A stretch of 64,000 nt of DNA from Bin55 sp965220235 (lineage in GTDB: Bacteria > Pseudomonadota > Gammaproteobacteria > Pseudomonadales > Azotimanducaceae), in contig OZ244815.1 in NCBI GenBank assembly GCA_965220235.1, positions 310,001 to 374,000 of the forward strand. The letters run 5' to 3'. The position numbers were made by a program, and so were the translations under genes. Of the stretch, positions 27,305-37,711 are shown one piece after another. The notes beneath the pieces were generated by a model. The model was not told the origin of the DNA, ran no database searches, and saw only the letters and a list, made by a program, of their open reading frames with translations. How positions within the stretch are numbered: the stretch's first letter is position 1; each line of letters opens with the position of its first letter.

Positions 27305-28705
27305 GGAGATATAGCCTAAAGTGGTGTTTCGAGGCTAGGCGGGGGTTTCCCCCTAGCTGTTAGTATCTGTGTTTGGAAAACCACCAACAGAGAAGGAAAC
27401 ACCACCATGAATAAGGATAACATCGTAGCTCTGCGCACGAGCGTTGGCGACCCGTTGCAGGACGTTTTGCGCGATGGTGCACGGCGGTTGCTGGCGCAAG
27501 CGATCGACGCCGAAGTTGACGAGTTGCTTACGCAACACGCGGATCGACGCACGGCCGAGGGTCGAGCGGGCGTGGTTCGCAATGGCTATCTGCCGGAACG
27601 TCAGGTGCAGACCGGCATTGGTCCGATTGATGTTCGGATCCCGAAAGTCCGTGCCAACGTTGGCGAAGCGGTCACGTTTCGCTCGAAACTGGTACCGCCG
27701 TATGTCCGTAAAGCGGCATCACTGGAAGCCGCGTTGCCCTGGCTGTATCTGAAAGGGATTTCAACCGGCGACATGCACGAAGCCCTGACCGAACTGGTGG
27801 GCGACGATGCCAAAGGCTTGTCGGCCACGACGGTCGCACGCTTGAAGCGGAAATGGGCGGCTGAATACGCCACCTGGCGCACCCGCTCGTTGGCGGATCG
27901 GACTTGGGTTTACCTCTGGGCGGACGGCATCTACAGCCGCATTCGCGGCGAGACCGGCAAGCTCTGCGCCTTGGTGGTCATTGGCGTTGATCAGCGCGGT
28001 CGCAAGGCGTTGCTGGCGGTCGAAGAAGGGGTGCGGGAATCCACGCAAAGTTGGCGCGAGCTCCTGCTGAACCTGAACAAGCGGCACATGAAGGCACCCC
28101 AGTTGGCGATCGGGGATGGTGCGTTGGGCTTCTGGAATGCCCTCAACGAGCTCTGGCCTGAGACGCGCTGCCAGCGGTGTTGGATGCACAAGATGGGCAA
28201 TGTCCTGAATCGCTTGCCGAAATCCTCGCAGGCAAGCGCCAAACGGGATTTACAGGATATCTGGCAAGCCGCAACGAAAGCCCAGGCGGCACACGCCTAT
28301 GACGCATTCAAAGCGACCTACGAGGCTAAATTTCCGGATGCCGTCGAATGCTTGGTCAAGGATCGCGAGACGTTATTCACGTTCTACGACTTTCCCGCCG
28401 AGCACTGGCGCAGCATTCGGACCACCAACCCCATCGAGTCGACGTTCGGCACGATTCGACATCGCACCCGGCAGGCGAAGGGTTGCGTGTCGCGTCAAAG
28501 TGCATTACATATGATGTTCAAATTAGGTTGCGTCGCGGAGACACACTGGCGATGTCTACGTGGTTTCAAGCAGCTGGCAGAAGTCGTCGAGGGCATCAAA
28601 TTCATCGACGGGATTAAATTCGCACCCAAGGAGGAAACTCACCCACCATCAACACAGAAAGCAGCATAACGAATGCTGCTCAAACACCACTTTCGGTTAT
28701 ACCTC
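27305..28705 (+). mobile_element. IS256-family element, copy A
   Basis: The element is about 1,400 bp, in forward orientation. Ends are imperfect inverted repeats, GAGATATAGCCTAAAGTGG at the left and GAGGTATAACCGAAAGTGG read inward from the right. A 9-bp target duplication ATCACAGAC is present at 27296-27304 and 28706-28714. One extra G (27305) sits between the left duplication and the GAG that begins the other copies. Its transposase differs from copies B-D at residue 383 (Cys instead of Arg). Confidence 0.92.
27407..28669 (+). CDS. IS256-family (mutator-type) transposase, copy A
   Basis: The 420-residue DDE transposase is complete. Asp173 in YLWADGIYSR, Asp237 in LAIGDGALGFW and Glu344 in TTNPIESTFGTI form the expected catalytic triad. 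The C-x2-C-x2-H motif CQRCWMHK (residues 255-262) lies between the second Asp and the Glu, as usual in this family. The gene starts 102 bases inside the left end with a GAAGGAAAC ribosome site. Copy A carries Cys383 where the other three copies have Arg; whether this affects activity is unknown. Confidence 0.95.
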   Translation: MNKDNIVALRTSVGDPLQDVLRDGARRLLAQAIDAEVDELLTQHADRRTAEGRAGVVRNGYLPERQVQTGIGPIDVRIPKVRANVGEAVTFRSKLVPPYVRKAASLEAALPWLYLKGISTGDMHEALTELVGDDAKGLSATTVARLKRKWAAEYATWRTRSLADRTWVYLWADGIYSRIRGETGKLCALVVIGVDQRGRKALLAVEEGVRESTQSWRELLLNLNKRHMKAPQLAIGDGALGFWNALNELWPETRCQRCWMHKMGNVLNRLPKSSQASAKRDLQDIWQAATKAQAAHAYDAFKATYEAKFPDAVECLVKDRETLFTFYDFPAEHWRSIRTTNPIESTFGTIRHRTRQAKGCVSRQSALHMMFKLGCVAETHWRCLRGFKQLAEVVEGIKFIDGIKFAPKEETHPPSTQKAA

Positions 28706-29089
28706 ATCACAGACATATGGGATCAAATCCTCAATCGTGTAGTGCTCATTGTGCAACGGACACCGATAATGAGCCGAACCGTAGTTGATCCGTTTGGTTT
28801 CTTGTAACGACTAGGTGACGCTTGCTCAATTCAGCGTTTGGCATCGCTAAATTACAGTGGAAGCTATTGTTAAAGAATCCGACGTCGTTGGTCAAATGAA
28901 TCATTGCGGACGCGTTGTTGGCGCTTGCATTCCCTGTAGTCGTTGCGTCATTTTCACTAAGTTTGAGTGCTTCATGCCACTCGGCTGCACGATGGCTAGA
29001 GTACATATTCGGATACCCCACTCCTTTGAATAGAACTGGTTAGAAATTCTGGTTAAGATTTTCAAGATTGAGTAAATTTGGAGTTAAGC
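28706..29089. other. Intergenic; one weak reverse frame
   Basis: A reverse frame of about 86 codons (28746 to an ATG at 29006) is open, with unremarkable composition (LTNDVGFFNNSFHCNLAMP). I do not recognise a family and the ribosome site is poor. The ribosome site GGAG of the GIY-YIG gene lies at 29080-29083. Confidence 0.35.
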
Positions 29090-29407
29090 ATGGCGGAAGG
29101 GACAGCAACCCGGGCGAACCACAAATTTCGGGTTTTTAACAAGATGGTGAAATGGAGAGAGGGGGTGCAAGGTGTCTACATATTCGCAAAGGCGGTCAAA
29201 GGCGTGTGGTGTCCGCTCTACATAGGTAGAGCAAAGTCGTTTCACGGGTACGTCGATAGAAACCATCGAGAATGGTGTGAAGCTAAAAAACTAGGCATGA
29301 CCCACATTCACGGGAAAGTGATAAACGATCCAGTACAAAGGGCTAAAGTGGAAAAGGAACTGATAAGGAAATTCAAACCGCCATTGAACGACATCGATGT
29401 CAACTAG
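29090..29407 (+). CDS. Small GIY-YIG nuclease-like protein
   Basis: The 105-residue protein starts at the ATG at 29090, with TTGGAG just upstream. It shows the GIY-YIG core: GVYIFAK (28-34) as the first tyrosine strand, PLYIGRAKSF (42-51) as the second, a helix containing KVEKELIRKF with the metal-binding Glu, and a terminal PPLND, a feature of GIY-YIG domains with the final Asn. Domains of this family cut DNA and occur in homing, repair and restriction enzymes. This one has no attached DNA-binding domain and stands alone beside IS256 copy A, so its biological role cannot be told from context. Confidence 0.7.
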   Translation: MAEGTATRANHKFRVFNKMVKWREGVQGVYIFAKAVKGVWCPLYIGRAKSFHGYVDRNHREWCEAKKLGMTHIHGKVINDPVQRAKVEKELIRKFKPPLNDIDVN

Positions 29408-31869
29408 CGGATTCACGAACCGGAACCGCATCGGAGCTGTTTTTGTTCAGTCGGCTTTTCTAGTAATTTAGCTCGACGCGGTCTGCGATGCCGAAGGTAG
29501 CGAATATCGGTGGCACCATCGACTGAAACTTGATGACAATGGCGCGACGTTCCTTGGCATAGCGCGTGCCGCTGTAAAACATGCCAAAACCGTCGAAGTC
29601 AGAGCTGCGAGGTACGAGAGGATTGAATTCGTCTACACTACAGCGGACGAGCGTGATGCACTATCACGAATTGACTGAGACTCTCAATGGACGCGCGGAT
29701 CAGCAAGTTGGCAACCACAATCGAGGTATGACGAGATTTATTAACAGGTTGATAGCGGATCGTGCAGTTTCATGAGAAAGATCTTCGATTGAATTGTGCT
29801 TCGATCGAATTTACTCTACCAACCATGGGGTAGTGAGATTGTCGACGAAGCAAAGCTATACAGCTTATTGCGTGTTTTTAAGTCATCTTCGCACACCTCA
29901 GCCGGTGAGTGTCCAGTGCTTCTTGAGGTCGTTCATCGTTGGAAGAAGGGTGCACCACGACATTCAGGTGCATGGAACATGGTTGCGGGTCAAGGTCCAC
30001 GTCGCCGACGGAGGTCCTCGATGACACATCGTCCTTTAGTGCAGGTCAGCAGCCTAAACTGAACCATCGAATCCATTGTGCCGGAATATCATCGCGTCAC
30101 AAGTGTTGCGGTAGCCAAGCGCGTGCCGCTTCAGCGGCTGGATCGTTTCATCGTATCCGGCGTTTAAGTAAGGCGTCCGTCGTTCGGGCCGACCGACAAT
30201 TTCCAAGTTTCGATCAGAGAAAACTGTGCGAACTCGATAGGTGACGTTGATCAAGGCGTTGATGTACGGTAACTAGGGTTAGTCACGAATCAACCTCGAC
30301 TCGGTGGAACGTAAAAAGAACGGGTTCGCACTCATCAGCTCGAAGTTAAGAAACCCTCTAATACGGTTTGTCAGATTGAGTAACTCCTAGAACAGGGACT
30401 CGTCGCTGACGAATAGACGCTGAGCGTGTGATTGTGTGGAGGTCTTTGGAGACTCACGCTTGAAGCGACCTATCAGTTACAGGTGATCTTGAAGGAAGCA
30501 AGTGGAAGTTGGTAGAGGGTTGTATCGAGACTAATTCCAAGTTCCTTCTCGAATCTTCGAAAAGGCAGTTTGACGATTTCGCTTCGTCTATCGCATATTG
30601 CGTTATCTTGCGTTTGTTCGGTTTCGGTCGAAGTTCCATGGTGTATGGATTAAGCAGGACAACACGTGACTATTAAGCTCGTGATTCAATCCTCTGCGGG
30701 ACACATCGCAGCATCGTGGATTCGGTCACGACGGTACGACCTTGATCGAACACGCGGAGGGAGCAGGACCTTTAAGAGGGATCATTTGATCGTCGGTTGA
30801 TGGTGCTTATGAGCTCGCGATCACGCAGGGTGTGTTGTTTTGAAGGCGGCGCGAATGGTTGATTGAGCGCTTGTCTAACAAGGCGCTTTTGGTACGTAAT
30901 TCGTTCGATGGTACCACTTGTTAGTGCGAGGTTGAGGGACGCGGTGTGTTGGTGAAGGATGGACTAGGGTGAGGCGTTCTTGAGGGAAATTTGGTGTGCG
31001 GTGAGTTGTGATCGTTTCAAAACGTGACGATAGAGTGAGGTTGATTGGGTCACGTTGCGTGTGAGCTTGATGCGTTTTACACGCCTGATCAAGGTGTACG
31101 TCCTTAACTAGTGTACGTCCTTAACTAAAGGGTGAGGTTGGTGGGGTGTTTTGAGACTGTTGGTGTGGTTTGCTTGACTGTCTTTAATGTGTGAGTGGTA
31201 AAGTGGTCGTGGTGAACAGTGTGCGTTATTGCGCGTTATTAAAGGAACGAGTTGGGTGTTTGGTTTGATGGGTGCTGGTGGAACAAACCCTTTGAGGTGC
31301 GGGATGCGATAGGTACGTGAGGATGCGGTTAAAGATGGGGGACTGTGGTCTTGACAAGGGGGCGCGATATGCGCAGGGCGTGGTGGTTTGGTGTTGTTTT
31401 AGGGTGGGGAATGAAGGACCGATTAAGGAAGACGCATTGCAAAACGCCGGTTGATGCGGCCACCGTTTGTGTCACCCCCAATCTTTTAGTTGACCGCTAA
31501 GCAATTGCGAAACGTTGAATTTATCAGCGTGGAAGTAGCGTATGGTGAGAGGTCGATGCGTTATGGCGCGTTCGAACGCCGCTTGTTTATTCGAATCGAG
31601 GACGCCTGCGTCGAGGAGATCGCGTTCACGGCGAACGCGGTTGGCGGTGGTCGCGGCTCGCCAGCCAATCAACCGCCGCGCGGTCGGTTGTGGGTTTTAG
31701 ATACGGCGCGGACGCGCTATAAGCTGGACGATTAAAGGGTGGGTTACCTTGCTATTAAGGGTGCGGTGGACAGATGAGTGATGCTCATCGGACGTACGCA
31801 GGGCGTCAAACAACGTATGACTTTTATTCACACTCTGCATTTTTATCTTGGGAATTGCACGGTATTGCG
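29408..31869. other. 2.5 kb gene-poor stretch with strong G/T bias
   Basis: No gene is supportable. From about 30830 to 31450 the forward strand is strikingly rich in G and T and poor in C; in 31141-31200, for example, 49 of 60 bases are G or T. Short direct repeats occur (31094-31127 and GCGTTATT twice near 31223-31240). The 300 bases at 31440-31740 differ in being GC-rich, with frames open on both strands that I do not recognise. The promoter of the first adhesin probably lies at the far right or inside the repeat. Confidence 0.5.
31094..31127. repeat. Two tandem copies of a 17-base unit
   Basis: GTGTACGTCCTTAACTA is present twice in perfect tandem (31094-31110 and 31111-31127) within the G/T-rich stretch. 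Purpose unknown; it could be a polymerase-slippage duplication or a paired protein-binding site. Confidence 0.75.
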
Positions 31870-32005
31870 TATACTTCGCAACCGTTCGAGCGCATGACTC
31901 GGCTACTGCATATTGTTAGCTGAATCGTTGTGTTTTCACATGCGTTCGGGCACGGCAACGGCTTGTTTGGAGACTAGCTAACGTCGGAAAGTATGAATAC
32001 GTTGA

Positions 32006-32034
32006 CATCGTTGCGCTAGCGACGATGGTTTTTT
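32006..32034 (+). terminator. Hairpin plus T-run in the adhesin leader, copy 1
   Basis: Arms CATCGTTGC (32006-32014) and GCGACGATG (32019-32027) pair with one G-T wobble around a GCTA loop and are followed by six T residues at 32029-32034. It is a well-formed intrinsic terminator about 300 bases before the adhesin start. It may end upstream transcription or, if the promoter lies before it, act as an attenuator. Confidence 0.6.
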
Positions 32035-32338
32035 ATGCAGGAAGGTACGTCGGATTGTTGTATGATGACGGTCTTCAAGTAGCTGCGGGTTCGGCCATTG
32101 CAGGGAAGCGAAGGCGCAGTTGCGGTAGATTGGTAACTGGAGGAGAGGCCAATTGAAATTCTTCAATGAACATTTAGTTCGAGTGCGAGCGTGGAAGGCG
32201 CGTTTGTCTTCGCTCGGGAGCGGTTGTTCCTGGGTGGCGTCGACGCGAGTTCGACGAAAGCCCGGATGGGCGGTTGTCGAATCGCCTCGCGTCGAAACGA
32301 CTCAACGAATCGGACCCGAAACTTCTAGAGGAGATGGG

Positions 32339-35300
32339 ATGATGATTCAAAACACGACATTCCTGCGCCGAGCGGTCGGTAGCCTGCTGGTCGCATTGGT
32401 GACTCTAGTCGGGTTTCAGGCGAATGCGCAGTTCAATTTCCAAGAGACAGCGAATGTCGCTTGGGACGAGGCAGACGGATTTGATGACACATCGAATGCG
32501 CTTGCTGAAGGTGCTGCCAACGGTGGCACTAGTCTAACGGGCCTAAATGGAAGGATCAGTGCTGCGCTTGAAGGCAATACTGGTACGACGGGCACGTGTT
32601 ACAAAATTTCCGGCACCGCGGCGTATGCGCTTGCTTTCTCAGGCACCTTAGATTGTCGTGCTAGTGGCGCCGCCACGGGTACGTTGGACGGTATCCTCGG
32701 TGAGAATGGAGGTGCACTACCGGTTGCTGTTCGGTCAACTCCGACACAACAACACGTGGATTTTGAACGTGGCGCAAGCCAAACACTCATCATTTCAGGT
32801 TACTCAGGCACCGGTGCGGCCCGCAAGGTCACCGAGAAGTTAACGGTCAATATTGCAGTCGCTCAACACGACGAATCGCCTATTGTCACGCAAGACCCGA
32901 CCAAAGCACCGGTTTGGTACCTGCGTGAAGGTGATGCCAGAACGCTTCAGATTTCACAATTGTTCCGTGACCCCGAAGGTACACCGGTTGCCTTCGATAT
33001 CGCCGCTACGTCAAGTGACGTTTTCATATGTGACACATCTGATTCAGGTAACCGCACGATTGGCGCAACAGCACCTCAAAACTCTGGCGGATCCACAACC
33101 ATTGCAGCAGGAAGTGATGCTGATTTCGGTGTATCCGATCCGGTAGGTTGCTCAGTGTCGAATACAAATACTGCGACTAGTCCCACGCCAGACCCAGGTG
33201 CCAGAGGTGGAGCCGGTAATCGAGTAGTAACTACCACAAAACGCGGTCCGATTCTCACCATCAACGTGGACAGTCTTGTTATAGATGCCGACACCACCGA
33301 TGAGGTAGCTGCGACGCCGCGACCCAAAGGTACCTACACTGCACAGGTATTCCTTCGGGTATGGGCCGGAGGCTTGCCTTCAATAGGTTGGGCGACTGCA
33401 ACAGTCCACGCGAAAGTCGGCGCAAACAACCTTCCTCAATTCCCTGGTGGGGCCGTGGGTTACACTCAGATGATGAATGAAGGCGATGCCGAAAGTGGCG
33501 CAATACCGCTCGCCGGTGATCTTGACGCCGGTGCTGGTGTTGACAACGACATGCTTGAGTACGGTTTAGTAGGTCAAGATGCCATGAGGCAGGTTAGTGT
33601 TGCAGGTGGTAAGGTATCGCTTGGTGACATTCCTGACGATGCGGCCACGACCAACGTCAATGAAGCGGCCAAGAAACTAATCGGTAAAGGACTTGACTAC
33701 GAGACTGCAACGACCTTCACGGTCATGATCAGCGTGACCGACAGTTGGTCGGATCCTGTAACGGTGCCTGTTACTGTAACGCTAAAGAACGTCAATGAAC
33801 TCGACATTGCGAAGAAAGCGGACGGGAAGACTGAAAATAGGATCGGTGAGCAACGGATGGTCAAAGGTCTGAAGCGAACATTTGACTTATCCGAGTACTT
33901 CGTTGATCCTGAAGGTGACAACATCACCTACGAGGCGTACACCAATATTGGGACGGACATTGTCGTTGTGGATAACGAGACCGGTATGCTCACCATTACA
34001 GGTCCTGCAGCAGGTACATACGTTGCGACTCTGACTGCTACGGACGACGGCAAAACAGACGGAAGAGCGGATAGCAAAATCCAGTCCTACAACTTCAACA
34101 TCGTCTCTCGTGATGCCAATAAAGCGCCCAAGATCGATCTCGTAGAAGACGGCACGATTGCGATCGGTGCCATGATTAACGAAGCGGGTAGCGCGGGTAA
34201 AGATCTGGGTATCGAAATCGACTATGACGATGATGATCCTGCTCCCACGGCAATTTTGACCGGCGGTTCGGGTTTATTCAAAGCCACCGTCGATGACAAG
34301 AAGGAAGTAGTCACGATTGCTGTCGGTGAGGCCGCCCTCAATTACGAGATGGCCGACCGACATACGCTCAAGCTGGTGCTACAAGACGCTTGGGATGACA
34401 CCGTCATGTCAAAACCGCTTGAAATTCAAGTTCAAGTCGTTGACGACAACGACGCGCCGACCGTTAAAAAAGATATGGAAGGTAAGGATGTCGAGATAGC
34501 CAATCAAAGCATCGTCGTGAACGGTTCTGGTTCGCTGTACACTGGGGATCATTTCGAAGACGAGGACGGTGACCGTCTGCTCGTCAATGCGGCTTCTAGC
34601 GACATGACGAAAGTGACCGTATCCGTATCCGGCTTGGACGGTGTCAAGTTCATGGGCGTTGCCGAAACCGAGAAAGACGAAATGGGGAAAGATAAGCCGG
34701 TCACCATTACGTTGACCGCGACAGACCCCGATGGCGCATTAGCCATGTTGACTTTCAAAGTCACGGTCGGCGCCAACAATCCGCCGGTAGCTGATGCCGA
34801 CGCATTCATGATGGCGTTGCCTGAAAACAACACCATTAATGTTGGTGCAACTGCGGATGTCGATCTCGAAGGTCTGTTTACGGAGCCCGATACGGGTGAC
34901 GAGATCACCTCGATTACTGCTATGACATCGGACGAAGACGTACTTCTGGTTATTCCAACCAATGACGGCGACAGCATTACGCTAGTCGGTAGAGCTTCTG
35001 GTATGGCAACGTTGACGATTACGGCGATGGACGGTGGCGGAAACTCCACACCTCATATGGCCGAAATCACGGTCAACGAAGCGCCGGCAGAATCCATGCC
35101 CATCGATCCGGTCGAAATGGACCGCACCATGCCTCACGTGGTTGACATCTCTGGTGTCTTCACCGACGGCGACGACGGCGCGGACATGTTGACGATCACC
35201 GCTGAAGCGGTTGGCGACGGCATGGATCGAATCACGCTCGAAATCATGGACGGCCAGCTCACGATCACCGGCGTTCTAGGCATCATGCCTGGTGAAGCCG

Positions 35301-37657
35301 AGATTCTGCTGACGGCGACTGACCCGCACGGGGCAACCGCGACGTCTACGATCCTCGTATCGGTCATCAACGTTGGTCCGACGGTTGCAATGAACCTCGA
35401 AGACCAAGAGATGGACCGCACCATGCCATTGACGCTCGATCTGAGTGGCGTGTTCATGGACGCGGACGGCGAAATGTTGACGATCACTGCTGAAGTCCAA
35501 GACATGTCGGTTGTAGAACTCGGCGACGTTGACGACGCAGGTATGCTGATGGTCACCGCCCTTGCGGTAGGTATGACCAACATCGTCCTGACGGCAGTTG
35601 ACGAAGACGGCGCATCCATCATGGCTGACTTCGAAGTCACCGTTATCAACATCGCTCCTGTTGTTGCAGAAGCTGTGCCTGATCAAAGCACGACCCGTGC
35701 GGACGATCTCACGATCGACGTAAGCGGTACGTTCAGCGACCCGGACGCAGCCGACGACATGCTGACGATTACCGTCTCCGTTGCAAACGAGATGTACGTC
35801 TCTGCGATGCTTGACAACAACATGCTGACGCTCTCTGGTCTAGACGTGGGTACCTCAGCCATCACCCTGACAGCGACTGACGCTGACGGCGGTATGGTCG
35901 AAACCATGTTCGATACCACCATTGATAACGTTGCACCGGTTGTAGCTAACTCCATCAGCCCGATTAACCTCGAAGTTGGTGGCCAGGCTGCATCGCAATC
36001 GATCTCTGGACTGTTCACGGACGATGACGACATGCTGACCTACACGGTTACGTCAAGTAACTCAGGTATCGCAGGTGCGTCCTTGACCGCCATGACCGCC
36101 ATGATTACCCCGATGTCTCGAGGTTCCACAACGATCACGGTTACCGCAACTGACCCGCACGGTGCATCTGCATCCGTCACGGGTTCGGTCACGGTAGGTG
36201 ACGGCGAACTGAAAGCAGTTGCAGCCAAGTCGCTTGCAGGCTTCGGTCGCGCGATGCTCGCCAGTGTATCTTCCAGTGTTGGTTCACGGCTCATGAACGA
36301 CGCACGTTCCTCTGACCTCACGCTTGACGCGTGGGCGCCGGTTGAAAACCAAGGCACGATGTCAGCATTGACAGCGGATGATCGCAGCGAAGTTGCATGG
36401 AACACCGTGAATGCCACGAACACTGCGACGACCGCAGGCGCCTCGTCTGCCTTCAACGCAGGTCCAATGAGTGGTGTGGACGCACTCCGGTCTACCTTAG
36501 GCCAGAGCTTCGCCCTCAACCTGGGTTCAACTGACAACCGTTCGAACTGGTCCGTCTGGGGCGACATTGATCGTCAGTCCTATGAAGGCGCTGGTTATGA
36601 CGGTATGGCATCAAGCATCTACCTCGGCGCGGACGTAACCGTCGCTGAATGCTGGATGTTCGGTGTTGCAGTCTCTACCAACTCCGGTGAATCTGACTAC
36701 ACCTACGGTACGGCAACGCAAACGATGGATATGAGCCTGACCACAGTGCTCCCATACGTGAGCTACCAGCCGTCCCACGGATCTTCGATCTGGGGTGTTG
36801 CAGGCTTCGGTTCTGGTGAACTCGAAACCACAGTAGTCGGTGCAGGTAACGAAACCAGCGACCTTTCCACCCAACTCACGTTGGTTGGTGGTAGCCAAGA
36901 GCTGACGCGACTCGGACGCATGAGTCTGGCGTTGCGCGGCGATGCGGCAGTCGCTTCGATCGAAACCGAAGACGGTAACGGCGCAGCTGACGGACTCGCA
37001 GCGGATGTCAATCGCATTCGCATCGGTCTCGAAGGCTCGTTACGATCCGATACCGGTAACGGCGGCATGGTTGAGCCTTTCGGCCAAGTCAGTCTCCGTT
37101 CCGACGGTGGTGACGGCGATACCGGCACAGGTGTTGAGATTGCAGGTGGTATCCGGTTAACCGGCGGCACGTTCACCCTTGAAGCTCAAGGTCGAACGCT
37201 TGCCATGCACGGCGCGGACGAGTACAGCGAATCAGGCTTCAGCTTGATGGCGAAACTCAACCCGTCGGCTAGCGCAACTGGTGTCTCTGTGTCGATCGCT
37301 CCGCGATGGGGTGCTGACGCACTAGGCAATGGCATGCTGTGGCAAGATACGCTGAGTCTGAACTCAACACAAACCTATGGCGCGTTGGCAGGCTTCGGCA
37401 ACGCTGGCGCGAGCAAATCGATCGATACTCAGATCGGCTACGGCATGCTGGTTGCTAACGAGCAATTCCTGCTAACGCCATTCGTCGATCTAGGTATCAG
37501 CGATAGCGATCGTCGAGAAACGTTGTTAGGTATTACCCTGCAGCAATTGGTAGAAGGCACTACCAGCCTCGACGTCAACCTAGCACTCGGCCGTGTCGAA
37601 GAGCGCACCGGTGCTAGCAGCGGCAAGATCGGCTTGAACGCAACACTGCGCTTCTAG
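32339..37657 (+). CDS. Giant cadherin/Ig-like adhesin with autotransporter-type barrel, copy 1
   Basis: The protein has 1,772 residues from the ATG at 32339, which has GAGGAG upstream. A signal peptide (residues ~10-30, ending QANA) is followed by a ~1,250-residue passenger of beta-rich Ca2+-style modules. Early ones have cadherin-like LxYE and DPEG/DxDxD motifs. Later ones repeat every 90-97 residues with MDRTMP and SGVFTD-type starts and LTITA cores (near residues 925, 1023, 1118 and 1208). After LAGFGRAMLASVSSSVGSRL (~1293), the last ~380 residues form an outer-membrane barrel ending LNATLRF. This suggests a surface-anchored adhesin. An in-frame TTG at 32153 with its own GGAGG would add a 62-residue N-terminal extension. 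The gene is followed by a terminator. Confidence 0.88.
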   Translation: MMIQNTTFLRRAVGSLLVALVTLVGFQANAQFNFQETANVAWDEADGFDDTSNALAEGAANGGTSLTGLNGRISAALEGNTGTTGTCYKISGTAAYALAFSGTLDCRASGAATGTLDGILGENGGALPVAVRSTPTQQHVDFERGASQTLIISGYSGTGAARKVTEKLTVNIAVAQHDESPIVTQDPTKAPVWYLREGDARTLQISQLFRDPEGTPVAFDIAATSSDVFICDTSDSGNRTIGATAPQNSGGSTTIAAGSDADFGVSDPVGCSVSNTNTATSPTPDPGARGGAGNRVVTTTKRGPILTINVDSLVIDADTTDEVAATPRPKGTYTAQVFLRVWAGGLPSIGWATATVHAKVGANNLPQFPGGAVGYTQMMNEGDAESGAIPLAGDLDAGAGVDNDMLEYGLVGQDAMRQVSVAGGKVSLGDIPDDAATTNVNEAAKKLIGKGLDYETATTFTVMISVTDSWSDPVTVPVTVTLKNVNELDIAKKADGKTENRIGEQRMVKGLKRTFDLSEYFVDPEGDNITYEAYTNIGTDIVVVDNETGMLTITGPAAGTYVATLTATDDGKTDGRADSKIQSYNFNIVSRDANKAPKIDLVEDGTIAIGAMINEAGSAGKDLGIEIDYDDDDPAPTAILTGGSGLFKATVDDKKEVVTIAVGEAALNYEMADRHTLKLVLQDAWDDTVMSKPLEIQVQVVDDNDAPTVKKDMEGKDVEIANQSIVVNGSGSLYTGDHFEDEDGDRLLVNAASSDMTKVTVSVSGLDGVKFMGVAETEKDEMGKDKPVTITLTATDPDGALAMLTFKVTVGANNPPVADADAFMMALPENNTINVGATADVDLEGLFTEPDTGDEITSITAMTSDEDVLLVIPTNDGDSITLVGRASGMATLTITAMDGGGNSTPHMAEITVNEAPAESMPIDPVEMDRTMPHVVDISGVFTDGDDGADMLTITAEAVGDGMDRITLEIMDGQLTITGVLGIMPGEAEILLTATDPHGATATSTILVSVINVGPTVAMNLEDQEMDRTMPLTLDLSGVFMDADGEMLTITAEVQDMSVVELGDVDDAGMLMVTALAVGMTNIVLTAVDEDGASIMADFEVTVINIAPVVAEAVPDQSTTRADDLTIDVSGTFSDPDAADDMLTITVSVANEMYVSAMLDNNMLTLSGLDVGTSAITLTATDADGGMVETMFDTTIDNVAPVVANSISPINLEVGGQAASQSISGLFTDDDDMLTYTVTSSNSGIAGASLTAMTAMITPMSRGSTTITVTATDPHGASASVTGSVTVGDGELKAVAAKSLAGFGRAMLASVSSSVGSRLMNDARSSDLTLDAWAPVENQGTMSALTADDRSEVAWNTVNATNTATTAGASSAFNAGPMSGVDALRSTLGQSFALNLGSTDNRSNWSVWGDIDRQSYEGAGYDGMASSIYLGADVTVAECWMFGVAVSTNSGESDYTYGTATQTMDMSLTTVLPYVSYQPSHGSSIWGVAGFGSGELETTVVGAGNETSDLSTQLTLVGGSQELTRLGRMSLALRGDAAVASIETEDGNGAADGLAADVNRIRIGLEGSLRSDTGNGGMVEPFGQVSLRSDGGDGDTGTGVEIAGGIRLTGGTFTLEAQGRTLAMHGADEYSESGFSLMAKLNPSASATGVSVSIAPRWGADALGNGMLWQDTLSLNSTQTYGALAGFGNAGASKSIDTQIGYGMLVANEQFLLTPFVDLGISDSDRRETLLGITLQQLVEGTTSLDVNLALGRVEERTGASSGKIGLNATLRF

Positions 37658-37711
37658 GTCGTTTACGCCACGCGGCGGTCCTGATGTGATCGCCGCACGT
37701 CTCTTCTCCAG

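Noticed and set aside
27761..28189. Antisense frame of 142 codons in IS256 copy A, repeated in the other copies
   Set aside because: It lies wholly within the transposase gene, and its conservation among copies simply follows from the IS identity.
28746..29021. Reverse frame of 91 codons between IS256 copy A and the GIY-YIG gene
   Set aside because: The GTG start overlaps its only Shine-Dalgarno-like sequence, and I recognise no domain. Kept only as a remark in the intergenic entry.
31472..31735. Open frames on both strands in the GC-rich patch before the adhesins
   Set aside because: Neither matches a family I know. Openness on both strands in a GC-rich patch is expected by chance, and ribosome sites are lacking.
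34549..35652. Long reverse-strand frames (over 160 codons) inside the adhesin genes, and their copies at 40661-41764
   Set aside because: They are mirror frames of the repeat-rich adhesin passenger, very rich in Ser, Val and Thr, occur at the same places in both copies and have no ribosome sites or known domains.
34800..36200. Regular repeats in the adhesin genes considered as a CRISPR-like or VNTR array
   Set aside because: The repeats are 270-290 bases long, degenerate and in frame, encoding Ig/cadherin-like modules. They are protein-domain repeats.
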